A stretch of 64,000 nucleotides of DNA, from contig CAKTIE010000001.1 of assembly GCA_934565655.1 (NCBI GenBank), forward strand, positions 186,001 through 250,000. Reading direction: 5' to 3'. The notes below the pieces were generated by a model. The model ran no database searches, was not told where the DNA came from, and saw nothing but the letters and a program-made list of their open reading frames with translations. The position numbers were made by a program, and so were the translations under genes. Below, one piece after another: positions 1 to 7,869 of this stretch (position 1 is the stretch's first letter; the number at the start of each line of letters is the position of its first letter). Origin of the DNA: an uncultured Oscillospiraceae bacterium (GTDB lineage: Bacteria > Bacillota > Clostridia > Oscillospirales > Oscillospiraceae).

Positions 1-101
1 AGGTCATTGATGCCGACCGGCGCGGCCTTTCCCCTTACGATGTCAGCCCCAGGGCCGTGGAGGAGATCCGGGCCATCAAGGCGCGCATCGACGAGACATG
101 A
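1..101 (+). CDS. C-terminal end of an unidentified protein, cut by the window edge
   Basis: The frame starting at base 3 is open from the window edge to a TGA at 99-101 (32 codons). It reads VIDADRRGLSPYDVSP followed by a charged helix EEIRAIKARIDET. It lies 25 bases before acsB copy 1 on the same strand, so it is probably the preceding gene of the same operon. CO dehydrogenase or a P-loop maturation ATPase would be expected there in an acetyl-CoA pathway locus, but 32 residues are too few for me to assign it. No function is claimed. Confidence 0.55.
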   Translation, partial: VIDADRRGLSPYDVSPRAVEEIRAIKARIDET

Positions 102-126
102 ATTATTGAAAGGATGAAATAGATCA

Positions 127-2256
127 ATGGGATTATTTGACAGAGTATTCAGAGGCTCCGACGAGATGTTTGCCAAGGCGGAGGCAGAGATCAACGCCGT
201 CGTCGCCGAGCTGGGCGAGTCCGCTCCCATGAAGATGCCGGACACGGCCTACTACCTGTCCTGCATTTACGCCTATCTGGGCAAGAAGGTCACCACCCTG
301 GGCGAGCTGCGCGATACGCTGGCCGACGTGAAGGCCATGATGACCCGCGAGTATAAGACCAAGGATATCTTCACCTCCGGTGTTGGCACTGCCATCGCCG
401 CCGAGATGATCGAGGCCTGCAAGTATGCCCGCAACCCCGACCCCTATGCCGGCACCAACTACCACGGCCATTTCACCGACGCCGAGGTCCGTACCCTGGG
501 CGTGCCTCTGGTCACCCGCGACATCCCCGGCTTCGTGGTCATGATCGGCCCCGCTCCCACCAAGGAGGAGGCCCTGGAGACCGTCAAGGGCTATCAGTCC
601 CGCGGTATCTTCGTGTTCCTGATCGGCGGTATCATTGACCAGCTGATCGAGTGCGGCATGACCATGAACTTCGACGTCCGCGTCGTCCCCGTGGGCGAGG
701 ACATCTGGTCCGTGGGCCACATCATCTCTCTGGTGGTTCGCGCCGCCTTCATCTTCGGCGCTGTCCAGCCCGGCGATTATGACGGCCATATCGACTACTC
801 CTTCCACCGCATCTTCGCGTTCGTCAACGCCTACGCTCCCGTGCCCGACATCACCGTGGCCTGCGGCGCCGGCGCCATCCAGCTGGGCTTCCCCGTCATC
901 ACCAACGATACCGATGACATGTGGGCTGTTCCCAAGTCCCTGATCATCAACGAGAACACCCAGGACTGGATCGAGACCTCTCTGGAGGCCCGCGACATCA
1001 AGATCAAGGTCACCAACATCGACATCCCCGTGGCCTTCTCCAACGCCTTCGAGGGCGAGATCATCCGCAAGAACGACACCCAGATTGAGATCGACGGCTC
1101 CCGCGTGGACTGCTGCGAGTTCTGCCGCACCGAGGAGGCCCAGAATATCGAGGATCACGCCATCATTCTGGATGGCCCCGATTTCGACGAGTTCGAGCCC
1201 GGCTCCAAGATCTGCCTGACCATCACCCTGGAGGTGGCCGGCAAGTCCTGGCAGACCGACTTCGAGCCGGTTGTTGAGCGTAAGTTCCACAACTTCCTCA
1301 ACTGCATCGAGGGCGTCATGCACACCGGCCAGCGCGATATGATCCGCGTCCGCGTGTCCAAGTCCGCCTTCGAGGCCGGCTTCCGCGCCCGTCACCTGGG
1401 CGAGGTGCTGTATGCCAAGGTCAAGGGCGAGTATGAGACCGTGGTGGATAAGTGCCAGGTCCGCATCTGCACCCGTCCCGAGGGCTGTAAGGAGATCCGC
1501 GCCAAGGCCAACGAGGCATTTGTGGCCCGCGACGCCCGCCTGAAGTCCATGACCGACGAGTCCGTGGATAAGTTCTACACCTGCATCCTGTGTCAGGCAT
1601 TCTCCCCCAGCCACGTCTGCATCGTCACCCCCGAGCGTCTGGGTCTGTGCGGCGCTGTGTCCTGGCTGGATGCCAAGGCCACCAATGAGCTGGATCCCAA
1701 CGGCCCCTGCCAGATCGTCCCCAAGGATCGTTGCCTGGACGAGCGTCTGGGCGCTTACGAGGACGTCAACGAGGCCGTCAGCAAGTACTCTCACGGCGCT
1801 CTGGAGCGCGTGACCCTGTACTCCATTCTGGAGGATCCCATGACCTCCTGCGGCTGCTTCGAGTGCATCTGCGGCATCGAGCCCATGTCCAACGGCGTGG
1901 TCATCACCAACCGTGAGCATGTGGGCATGACGCCTCTGGGCATGAGCTTCTCCGAGATGGCCTCCATGACCGGCGGCGGCGTTCAGACCCCTGGTTTCAT
2001 GGGCCACGGCAAGCAGTTCATCGCCTCCAAGAAGTTCCTGGCCGCAGAGGGCGGCATGGGCCGCATCGTGTGGCTGCCCAAGGAGCTGAAGGATCAGATG
2101 GCGGATCGCATCAACGCCACCGCCAAGGAGCTGTACGGCATCGACAACTTCACCAGCATGATCGCTGACGAGACCGTCACCACCGACATGGAGGAGCTGT
2201 ATGGCTTCCTGACCGAGGTGGGCCATCCCGTTCTGGAGATGGAGCCCCTCATGTAA
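127..2256 (+). CDS. acsB: Acetyl-CoA synthase (CODH/ACS alpha subunit), copy 1
   Basis: Condenses CO, the methyl group carried by the corrinoid iron-sulfur protein, and CoA into acetyl-CoA; cytoplasmic. 709 aa, close to the roughly 730 aa of acetogen ACS. All A-cluster ligands are present with the spacing of the Moorella enzyme: C486, C489, C498 and C508 (CILC-x8-C-x9-C) for the Fe4S4/Ni bridge, and C575-G576-C577 (motif SCGCFECI) for the distal Ni. The N-terminal CODH-contact domain (about residues 1-300) is also complete. AAAGGATG precedes the ATG. A second, clearly diverged acsB lies at 11240-13375; this copy is cut off from the main run by an opposite-strand folate operon and probably belongs with a CODH gene upstream of the window (inference). 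Confidence 0.95.
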   Translation: MGLFDRVFRGSDEMFAKAEAEINAVVAELGESAPMKMPDTAYYLSCIYAYLGKKVTTLGELRDTLADVKAMMTREYKTKDIFTSGVGTAIAAEMIEACKYARNPDPYAGTNYHGHFTDAEVRTLGVPLVTRDIPGFVVMIGPAPTKEEALETVKGYQSRGIFVFLIGGIIDQLIECGMTMNFDVRVVPVGEDIWSVGHIISLVVRAAFIFGAVQPGDYDGHIDYSFHRIFAFVNAYAPVPDITVACGAGAIQLGFPVITNDTDDMWAVPKSLIINENTQDWIETSLEARDIKIKVTNIDIPVAFSNAFEGEIIRKNDTQIEIDGSRVDCCEFCRTEEAQNIEDHAIILDGPDFDEFEPGSKICLTITLEVAGKSWQTDFEPVVERKFHNFLNCIEGVMHTGQRDMIRVRVSKSAFEAGFRARHLGEVLYAKVKGEYETVVDKCQVRICTRPEGCKEIRAKANEAFVARDARLKSMTDESVDKFYTCILCQAFSPSHVCIVTPERLGLCGAVSWLDAKATNELDPNGPCQIVPKDRCLDERLGAYEDVNEAVSKYSHGALERVTLYSILEDPMTSCGCFECICGIEPMSNGVVITNREHVGMTPLGMSFSEMASMTGGGVQTPGFMGHGKQFIASKKFLAAEGGMGRIVWLPKELKDQMADRINATAKELYGIDNFTSMIADETVTTDMEELYGFLTEVGHPVLEMEPLM

Positions 2257-2280
2257 GGGAAGCTTTCCAAAAACAAAATA

Positions 2281-2316
2281 GAGGGATCCGGGCAAAGCCC
2301 GGATCCCTCTTTTTAT
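2281..2316. terminator. Rho-independent terminator between convergent genes
   Basis: A perfect inverted repeat GAGGGATCCGGGC / GCCCGGATCCCTC with an AAA loop is followed by TTTTT on the plus strand, with an A-rich stretch before it. It can end acsB copy 1 and, from the other side, the amidohydrolase gene. Confidence 0.9.
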
Positions 2317-2318
2317 GC

Positions 2319-3173
2319 TCAGAATATGGTTTTGATGCGTTCCTCCGCCGCGGTAAGGACGGCGTCCGTGCGCTCGCCCAGTGTCTCGCGCAGCCATTTC
2401 TCTTCGCTGAGGGTGCCCTCCACATGGGGCACCCGGAACGCGCCCGCGTCGCAGCCCAGGCCAATGAGTCCGCCCAGACCGGCCACCCTGCGGATGTTTT
2501 CCTGCGCCGACCGGAGGATGCGCGCCGCCACATCGTCCGGAAACCGTCCGCTGCCGATGAGATTGCCGATGGTGGACAGGGTGGGCACCCAGACGGCGCG
2601 GCTTTCCGTCAGCGCGCGGCAGGCGTCATCGTCCAGATACGCCCCGTGCTCAATGCTGTCGACACCTGCCAGCACGGCGTTTTTCACCGCCTCTGCTCCG
2701 TTGCAGTGGGCCATGACGGCGTACCCCATGTCGTGGGCGGCGGCGATCAGGTCGTGCATTTCCGCGCCCGTCAGCGGCTCCTCCGTCAGCCGTCCGTAAA
2801 CGGAAAAATCCATCAGGCCCGACACCATCAGCTTGATGAAATCCGCTCCCGCCGCTTTAGCCTCCGCCAGCAATGCGCGGTACTCCACAAGCTCCGACCA
2901 TCCCCGACCGATGAAGCTGCCGTAGTGGCCCTTCTTGTAGATGGGGAACGCCGGGGTGCGGTAGGTGATGCCGTACTCCGGGGCCAGCTCTCTGGCCCGC
3001 AGGCACACGCCGAACCGGTCGCCGCCGTCCCGGAGATAGGTGATGCCCGCCGCCTGATAGGCGGCCAGACGGCGGCGGATCAGGTCGTCATCCGGCGAGG
3101 GCTGATGCCCGGCGATGGCGGCCCGCCAGTCCGAACCGGACAGCAGCATGTGGATATGTAAGTCAGCAAACAT
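2319..3173 (-). CDS. Metal-dependent amidohydrolase, substrate unknown
   Basis: 284 aa member of the amidohydrolase superfamily (imidazolonepropionase/prolidase-like branch). Visible metal-site elements in order: HIH near the N-terminus (FADLHIHM), a lysine in FIKLMVSG that could be the carbamylated bridging residue, AHCNG, IEHGAY and the late aspartate in GLGCDAGAF. I place the start at 3173 because AAGGAG sits 7 bases before that ATG; the frame is open 18 codons further upstream without a comparable site. It is the last gene of a three-gene minus-strand run after folT and folC (50-base gap), so it would be expressed under the THF riboswitch. A folate-related substrate is possible but only inferred from context. 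Confidence 0.75.
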   Translation of the reverse strand: MFADLHIHMLLSGSDWRAAIAGHQPSPDDDLIRRRLAAYQAAGITYLRDGGDRFGVCLRARELAPEYGITYRTPAFPIYKKGHYGSFIGRGWSELVEYRALLAEAKAAGADFIKLMVSGLMDFSVYGRLTEEPLTGAEMHDLIAAAHDMGYAVMAHCNGAEAVKNAVLAGVDSIEHGAYLDDDACRALTESRAVWVPTLSTIGNLIGSGRFPDDVAARILRSAQENIRRVAGLGGLIGLGCDAGAFRVPHVEGTLSEEKWLRETLGERTDAVLTAAEERIKTIF

Positions 3174-3223
3174 GGGGCGTCTCCTTGTAAAACCAACGCG
3201 GCAGGGAGCCTGCCGCGTTGAGG

Positions 3224-4495
3224 TCATTCGGTTTCTTCAACTGCTGAAATGACATCGCCCAGCAGGTACAGCGAGCCGTAGCACAGCACCGTGCCGTCCT
3301 TACCGGCGTGGTCGATGGCCAGACGGACGCCCTCGGCCACCGTGCCGCAGGCCGTCACAGGCTTGCCGAAGCTGGCCAGATACCGCGCCAGCTCCTGGGC
3401 CGTCAGGGCGCGGGGGTTGTCCGGCGTGACGGTGATGAACTCCACGGCGTGATCCGCCACGCTGCGGTACATGCAGTGGTAATCCTTGTCGCTCAGCACG
3501 CCGGTCAGCACCGTCAGGGGACGGCCCGGCAGATAGTCGGTGATATTCTGGGTCAGCGCCTGAATACACTGGGGATTGTGGCCGCCGTCGATCAGGAACA
3601 GCGGGTCGCGGCGGATGATCTGGAACCGTCCGGGCCATGTAACATGGGACAATCCCTGCCGGATGTCCTCCTCGGTGATCTGCCAGCCACGCTTTTGCAG
3701 TACGTCCAGCGCGGTCAGTGCCACGGCGGCGTTGTGGAGCTGATGCTCGCCCAGCAGGGGCAGGTGCAGTCCCTCCCGGCCGCCGAAGTCGAAGATCTGG
3801 CCCTCCAGCGAGTGGGAGCGCAGGCGCAATTGGGTGAAATCCACCTTGTGGAGCGCGGCGCCCACCTCGCGGCAGCGCTGCTCCACCACGGCCTCCACCC
3901 CGTCGGTGGAGCGGTACAGCACCGCGTCGCAGCCGGGCTTGATGATGCCGCTCTTGGTGGCGGCGATCTTCTCCAGCGTGTCGCCCAGCACCTCGGTATG
4001 GTCAAGGCCGATGTTGCACAGCACGGCGGCCTCCGGCGCGCCGATGACGTTGGTGGCGTCGAATTCGCCGCCCATGCCCACCTCGCACACCACGATGTCG
4101 CACTTGCGGCGGGCAAACCACGCGAAGGCGATGGCGGTGACCATCTCAAACTCGGTGGGCTGCTCGAAAATGCTGTCGGCCAGGGGCTTGATCTCCTTGG
4201 TGATCTGACACAGCTCCTCGTCGGGGATCATCTCGCCGTTGATCTGCATCCGCTCGTTGAACCGGACGATGTAGGGCGAGGTGTACAGGCCCGTGCGGTA
4301 TCCCGCCTGCCGCAGCACCGAGGCCACCATGGCGCAGGTGGAGCCCTTGCCGTTGGTGCCGGTGACGTGGACGAACTTCAGCGTCCGCTCAGGGTGACCC
4401 ATCTTGTCCAGCAGGGCGCTGATGCGCTCCAGGCCGGGGATGCTGCCCTTCCAGCAGACAGCGTGTATGTAATGTAAGGCTTCTTCCAGTGTCAT
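3224..4495 (-). CDS. folC: Bifunctional folylpolyglutamate synthase / dihydrofolate synthase
   Basis: ATP-dependent addition of glutamate to dihydropteroate or folates, which retains folate in the cell and improves its affinity for C1 enzymes. 423 aa, normal for FolC. P-loop VTGTNGKGST at residues 44-53, the FNERMQING substrate loop, and the IDGGHNP motif of the Mur-ligase-like C-terminal domain are all visible. The ATG overlaps the stop of folT by 4 bases (ATGA), indicating translational coupling. A demand for polyglutamylated folate fits the adjacent methyl-branch genes. Confidence 0.95.
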   Translation of the reverse strand: MTLEEALHYIHAVCWKGSIPGLERISALLDKMGHPERTLKFVHVTGTNGKGSTCAMVASVLRQAGYRTGLYTSPYIVRFNERMQINGEMIPDEELCQITKEIKPLADSIFEQPTEFEMVTAIAFAWFARRKCDIVVCEVGMGGEFDATNVIGAPEAAVLCNIGLDHTEVLGDTLEKIAATKSGIIKPGCDAVLYRSTDGVEAVVEQRCREVGAALHKVDFTQLRLRSHSLEGQIFDFGGREGLHLPLLGEHQLHNAAVALTALDVLQKRGWQITEEDIRQGLSHVTWPGRFQIIRRDPLFLIDGGHNPQCIQALTQNITDYLPGRPLTVLTGVLSDKDYHCMYRSVADHAVEFITVTPDNPRALTAQELARYLASFGKPVTACGTVAEGVRLAIDHAGKDGTVLCYGSLYLLGDVISAVEETE

Positions 4496-5079
4496 TGACC
4501 TGACACTCCTTTCTGTGCCGGTTTGGCGGCCGCGGGCCACACACCGGCGGCGGTGAATACGCGGGAGCGGCACAGCACCCACACCAGCAGCACATCCAGC
4601 ACGCCGGTGACGGCGAACTGCACGCTGCGGGTGGCCAGCTTCGTTACGAAGAAGGCCAGCTTGCTCTCGCCGCCGTAGATAAGGGCCAGCGAGCCGCTCT
4701 GATAGAGAATGGAACCCAGCACGATGGCCGGGAGAAACGCCACGGCAATGCGGAAGGGAGAGGCCTTCTGGGTCAGCCACGGGCGGAACAGCCCGGCGCT
4801 CAGACCGTACAGGATGGGCGGCACACAGAAGATGGGGTTGTAGCCGTAGGGGGTGAACAGACACCCGATGAAGTCGGCGGCAAAGCCGGTGAACGCGCCG
4901 GGCAGCGGGCCGAACAGCATGCCCGCGATGAAAATGGGCACGGCCTCGATGGAGAAACGGGTGGTCTCGTTGGGCATGGGGATCAGCAGACGGGCCAAAA
5001 TGACGCTCAGCGCCGTCAGCAGGGCACAGATGGCGATGGAGCGGACGCTCCATCCGGACTTTTCGGGTTTTTTGGACAT
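4492..5079 (-). CDS. folT: ECF transporter S component for folate (FolT)
   Basis: Membrane substrate-binding component that captures folate and works with a shared ECF energising module (ATPases and T protein encoded elsewhere). 195 aa, about six hydrophobic segments, with the conserved N-terminal segment RSIAICALLTALSVILARLL and the NETTRFSIEAVPIFIAGMLF region typical of this family. Folate specificity is supported by the THF riboswitch upstream and by folC directly downstream. The Shine-Dalgarno AGGAGG (5093-5088) can pair with a CCTCCT about 15 bases upstream in the transcript, so the riboswitch could act on translation (inference). Confidence 0.9.
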   Translation of the reverse strand: MSKKPEKSGWSVRSIAICALLTALSVILARLLIPMPNETTRFSIEAVPIFIAGMLFGPLPGAFTGFAADFIGCLFTPYGYNPIFCVPPILYGLSAGLFRPWLTQKASPFRIAVAFLPAIVLGSILYQSGSLALIYGGESKLAFFVTKLATRSVQFAVTGVLDVLLVWVLCRSRVFTAAGVWPAAAKPAQKGVSGQ

Positions 5080-5159
5080 AAAAAAGGCCTCCTAACAAAA
5101 ATGTGGGAGGAGGTTGGGGAAAGGGTATGCAGTTGTTCCGCGCACGGCGTGGCCGTACT

Positions 5160-5261
5160 CTGCAACAGCGGATGCGAAGATGGCATCGCGGAGCAAGCTC
5201 CTTCGTCCGGCGGCAACCTCCCATCCGACCGGCACTTAACGCGCCACTTCTACTCTTGCAG
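5160..5261 (-). ncRNA. Tetrahydrofolate (THF) riboswitch, class I
   Basis: Read on the minus strand, the leader of folT contains the THF aptamer signature in order: GAGTAGAAG, GCGTTAAGTG, a GGATGGGAGG segment, CGAAGGAGC, GCGATGCC and GCATCCGCT. The ends close as P1 by CTGCAA / TTGCAG. Position directly upstream of folT is the classic location for this family. Comparison is from memory of the folT-type consensus; a covariance search with the THF model would settle it. Confidence 0.88.
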
Positions 5262-5313
5262 CAAGGGAATGTCCGCAGCGGGAGAAGCGTCCCGGTCTGC
5301 GCACACTGCCTGT

Positions 5314-5342
5314 ATCATACCGTGATTGACAGGAAAAAACAA
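5314..5342 (-). promoter_or_regulatory. Sigma-A promoter of the folT-folC-amidohydrolase operon
   Basis: On the minus strand TTGTTT (5342-5337), a 17-base spacer and TATGAT (5319-5314). Transcription would start about 45 bases before the THF aptamer. Confidence 0.65.
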
Positions 5343-5485
5343 GCAAAAAGAAGTAAAAAAATTATTTTCGTCAATTCGTCAAAAAGTTCACATAGCATTA
5401 CGGTCAATTTAACAACAACGTGTAGAGAAACGGAAAGTCAGGGAAAATGAAATGTTCGTTTTGTGAGGTTTGCACGAAATAAAGG

Positions 5486-5515
5486 TTGACAAAAACGCAT
5501 GGTTTCAAGTATAAT
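5486..5515 (+). promoter_or_regulatory. Strong sigma-A promoter driving the structured leader and metF/acs genes
   Basis: Perfect TTGACA (5486-5491), 18-base spacer, perfect TATAAT (5510-5515). It is the only consensus-quality promoter I see ahead of the long plus-strand carbon-fixation run, and it diverges from the folT promoter. Confidence 0.85.
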
Positions 5516-5529
5516 TTCTAATTGTAGAA

Positions 5530-5669
5530 AAAATAACAATGGGGAAAGGAACGCGGTGAAAAACGCCGTAACTGCCCCGGCAAAAGCGCGGTGCGCGCGG
5601 CCCTGTGGTGCGAAGGCGAACATAGTTGTCTTGAACATGGGGGCCGTTTTTTCTTTTTTCAGGAGGCCG
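5530..5669 (+). promoter_or_regulatory. Structured leader, cobalamin-riboswitch-like core with terminator / SD-sequestering alternatives
   Basis: The leader contains AACAATGGGGAA, GCGGTGAAAAACGCC and AACTGCCCCGGC in that order. This resembles the core of cobalamin riboswitches (GGGAA, a GGUGaAA hairpin loop, then CuGCCCCGC). GGGG (5541-5544) can pair with CCCC (5575-5578). Downstream, CGGCCC (5598-5603) can pair with GGGGGCCG (5639-5646) just before a 13-base T-rich run (terminator-like), or with the CAGGAGGCCG that carries the Shine-Dalgarno (5660-5669). I do not see a full ACUGU or distal AGUCAGGAGACCUGCC box, so the class is uncertain; a structured regulatory leader is likely. Confidence 0.45.
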
Positions 5670-5672
5670 TAA

Positions 5673-5900
5673 ATGAAGCGCTATGAGGTGGTGCGTGAGA
5701 TCGCCAACAGCTGCGCGCGCAACCAGATGCGGGACGTGTTCTTCTTCGAGGTGGAGACCGACGACCCGGCGGAATGGGTGCGGCGGGAGATCAAGGGCGC
5801 GGAGGTGAACATCACCGCCGAGACCAACACCAGAGGTGAGATCACCATTTTTGCCGAGAGCGCGGGCATGTTCCAGAAATTCCTGTTCACGGAGCTGTGA
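5673..5900 (+). CDS. Small conserved-looking protein of unknown function
   Basis: 75 aa, starts MKRYEVVREIANSCARNQ and ends KFLFTEL. It has a perfect AGGAGG six bases before the ATG and a clear leader with its own promoter, so I take it as a real gene. Composition suggests a small alpha/beta domain with no membrane segment and no metal motif. I do not recognise the family. Being first gene after a regulated leader and directly ahead of metF, it may be tied to one-carbon or corrinoid metabolism (inference from context only). Confidence 0.7.
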   Translation: MKRYEVVREIANSCARNQMRDVFFFEVETDDPAEWVRREIKGAEVNITAETNTRGEITIFAESAGMFQKFLFTEL

Positions 5901-5911
5901 GAGAGCATCTT

Positions 5912-5983
5912 GTGCCATTCCGAGGGAGCGAGGCGACCGTGGGAATCCGTGCTGCGGAAGAAAGATGACGGATTGCCGCGCCG
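5912..5983. repeat. Degenerate intergenic hairpin repeat
   Basis: The stretch with ATTCCGAGGGAGCGAGGCG, then GGGAATCCGT, then ACGGATTGCC resembles the ends of short interspersed palindromic elements common in gut Clostridia (outer arms around GGAATCCGT / ACGGATT). It is decayed here. The remaining bases to metF hold only weak promoter-like sequence. Confidence 0.4.
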
Positions 5984-6058
5984 GTAAAAATCTGTATCTA
6001 TATCCCCTGATCGGGATCATGATAAATTATTTGTATGTGGATACTAAGGAGGTAACTT

Positions 6059-6988
6059 ATGAGCGTGAAGGACATTTTCAGCAAGAGAGCTGCATTTTCC
6101 TTTGAGGTGTTCCCCCCCAAGACCGACGTCGGCATGGAGAAGCTGTGCGGCGAGAACGGCGTCCTGGACAAGCTGTACACCCTGAATCCCGACTACATCT
6201 CCTGCACCTATGGTGCGGGCGGCTCCAACGTGGGCAAGAATCTGGAGGTTCTGGACAAGATCAAGAAGGACGGCAAGTGCACGCCCGTCACTCACTTTAC
6301 CTGCATCGGCAACACCAAGGAAGGCATCCGTGAGCAACTGCAGAACTATCTGGATCACGGCATCGACCATATGCTGGCTCTGCGCGGCGACCTGCCCTTC
6401 GGCTGGGAAGGCACCGGCGGCGACCTGCACTATGCCACCGAGCTGGTGAAGTTCGTCCGTCAGGAGTTCGGTGACAAGTTCACCATCGCCGTGGCCGGTT
6501 CTCCTGAGGGCCACATCGCCTGCCGCTCTCTGGAGGCTGATATCGCCTTCCTGAAGCAGAAGCAGGACAACGGCGCCGACTACATCATGACTCAGCTGTG
6601 CTGGGATATGGATCAGTTCCGCTATTGGCTGGACGCCATCCGCGCCGCCGGCATCACCATGCCCGTTGACGTGGGTATCATGCCCATCCTGGATCAGGCC
6701 GCCACCATCAACATGGCCCTCAGCCGCAACGGCTGCGTCATGCCCCGCGCCCTGTGCGAGATCATCTCCAAGAACTGGATCTTCCCCAACCCCTTCGTCA
6801 AGGATCCCTTCGACGCCGACGTGGAGGGCAAGAAGGCCTCCTTCAAGGCTGCCGGTATCGAGTACACCATCAACCAGATCGACGAGTACCGCGCCTGCGG
6901 CGTGGACGGCATCCACCTGTACGCCCTGAACAAGTATGACGATGTGGCGTACATCGCCAAGGCTGCCGGTCTGCTGGATCTGATCTGA
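6059..6988 (+). CDS. metF: 5,10-methylenetetrahydrofolate reductase
   Basis: Reduces methylene-THF to methyl-THF, the last reductive step of the methyl branch. 309 aa TIM barrel of the MetF family; SFEVFPPK near residues 14-21 carries the catalytic glutamate, and ALRGD and the MPIL segment for flavin/folate binding are present. AAGGAGGT precedes the ATG by 6 bases. Many acetogens pair MetF with the iron-sulfur partner MetV; no MetV-like cysteine-rich gene lies in this window, so the electron donor cannot be read from the sequence. Confidence 0.95.
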   Translation: MSVKDIFSKRAAFSFEVFPPKTDVGMEKLCGENGVLDKLYTLNPDYISCTYGAGGSNVGKNLEVLDKIKKDGKCTPVTHFTCIGNTKEGIREQLQNYLDHGIDHMLALRGDLPFGWEGTGGDLHYATELVKFVRQEFGDKFTIAVAGSPEGHIACRSLEADIAFLKQKQDNGADYIMTQLCWDMDQFRYWLDAIRAAGITMPVDVGIMPILDQAATINMALSRNGCVMPRALCEIISKNWIFPNPFVKDPFDADVEGKKASFKAAGIEYTINQIDEYRACGVDGIHLYALNKYDDVAYIAKAAGLLDLI

Positions 6989-7059
6989 GAAACTGAAACC
7001 CCTGTGTCCCGCGGGGAGCGTCCCTCCCCGCGGACACCGCAATAAGGAAGAATCGAACT

Positions 7060-7830
7060 ATGGGAAAGACACATATCATTGCAGTGGCAGGTAAGGGTGG
7101 CGTCGGCAAAACGACCACCTGCGGCATGCTTATCGACTATCTGTGCAAGGCGGGGAAGGGCCCGCTGCTGGTGGTGGACGCGGATGCCAATTCCAACCTC
7201 AACGAGGTGCTGGGCGTGGAGGTCGAGACCACGCTGGGCGACATCCGCGAGGAAATGGCGCAGGCCGAGAAAAACGGCACCGTGCCGCCCAGTATGACCA
7301 AGGCGGATTACGCTGAGATGAAGTTCAGCTCCGCTTTGGTGGAAGAGGACGACTATGACATGCTGGTCATGGGCCGGACTCAGGGCAAGGGCTGCTACTG
7401 CTTTGTCAACGGCGTGCTGAAAACGCAGATCGACAAGTACGTCGGAAACTACAAGTACATGGTCATTGACAACGAGGCGGGCCTGGAGCATATCAGCCGC
7501 GGCACCCTGCCTCATGTGGACACCATGCTGCTGATCTCTGACTGCTCGCGGCGCGGCATCCAGGCGGCGGGCCGTCTGGCGGAGATGATCCGGGAGCTGG
7601 AGCTGAAGCCCGGCACCATGAAGCTGATTGTCAACCGCGCACCCAACGGGGAGCTGAACCCCGGCGTGGCGGAGGAGATCGAAAAATACCACCTGGAGCT
7701 GGCAGGCGTACTGCCCCAGGACGAAACGGTCTACGCCTATGACTGCGAAGGAAAACCCAGTTCCCAGGTGCCCGACAGCTCGCCGGTAAAGCAGGCGCTG
7801 GCCGGGATCATCAAGGAACTGAAGCTTTAA
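7060..7830 (+). CDS. cooC: CooC/AcsF-type nickel-insertion ATPase
   Basis: MinD/ParA-type ATPase that helps load nickel into CO dehydrogenase and/or acetyl-CoA synthase. 256 aa. Deviant Walker A AGKGGVGKTT at residues 10-19, and a CxC motif exactly at C112-Y-C114 (GCYC), the same positions as the metal-binding dimer-interface cysteines of CooC. VIDNEAGLEH supplies the Walker B-like segment. It lies between metF and acsD, consistent with a role in A-cluster maturation; whether it serves CODH, ACS or both cannot be told. Confidence 0.92.
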   Translation: MGKTHIIAVAGKGGVGKTTTCGMLIDYLCKAGKGPLLVVDADANSNLNEVLGVEVETTLGDIREEMAQAEKNGTVPPSMTKADYAEMKFSSALVEEDDYDMLVMGRTQGKGCYCFVNGVLKTQIDKYVGNYKYMVIDNEAGLEHISRGTLPHVDTMLLISDCSRRGIQAAGRLAEMIRELELKPGTMKLIVNRAPNGELNPGVAEEIEKYHLELAGVLPQDETVYAYDCEGKPSSQVPDSSPVKQALAGIIKELKL

Positions 7831-7869
7831 CATCGAAACATCAAATATCAACAAGGGGGATCTGTCAAG

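Noticed and set aside
133..2397. Very long open frame on the minus strand opposite acsB copy 1; similar ones at 6694-8925, 8852-11206, 19767-22253 and 52613-54919
   Set aside because: They mirror well-identified genes on the plus strand, have low-complexity His/Gly/Leu/Ala-rich translations and no ribosome sites; they arise from the G+C-rich third codon positions.
5530..5669. SRP RNA, tmRNA or SAM riboswitch in the metF leader
   Set aside because: The GGAAGGAAGCAGCC core of SRP RNA, a tRNA-like end and SAM box motifs are all missing; only a cobalamin-like core is recognisable.
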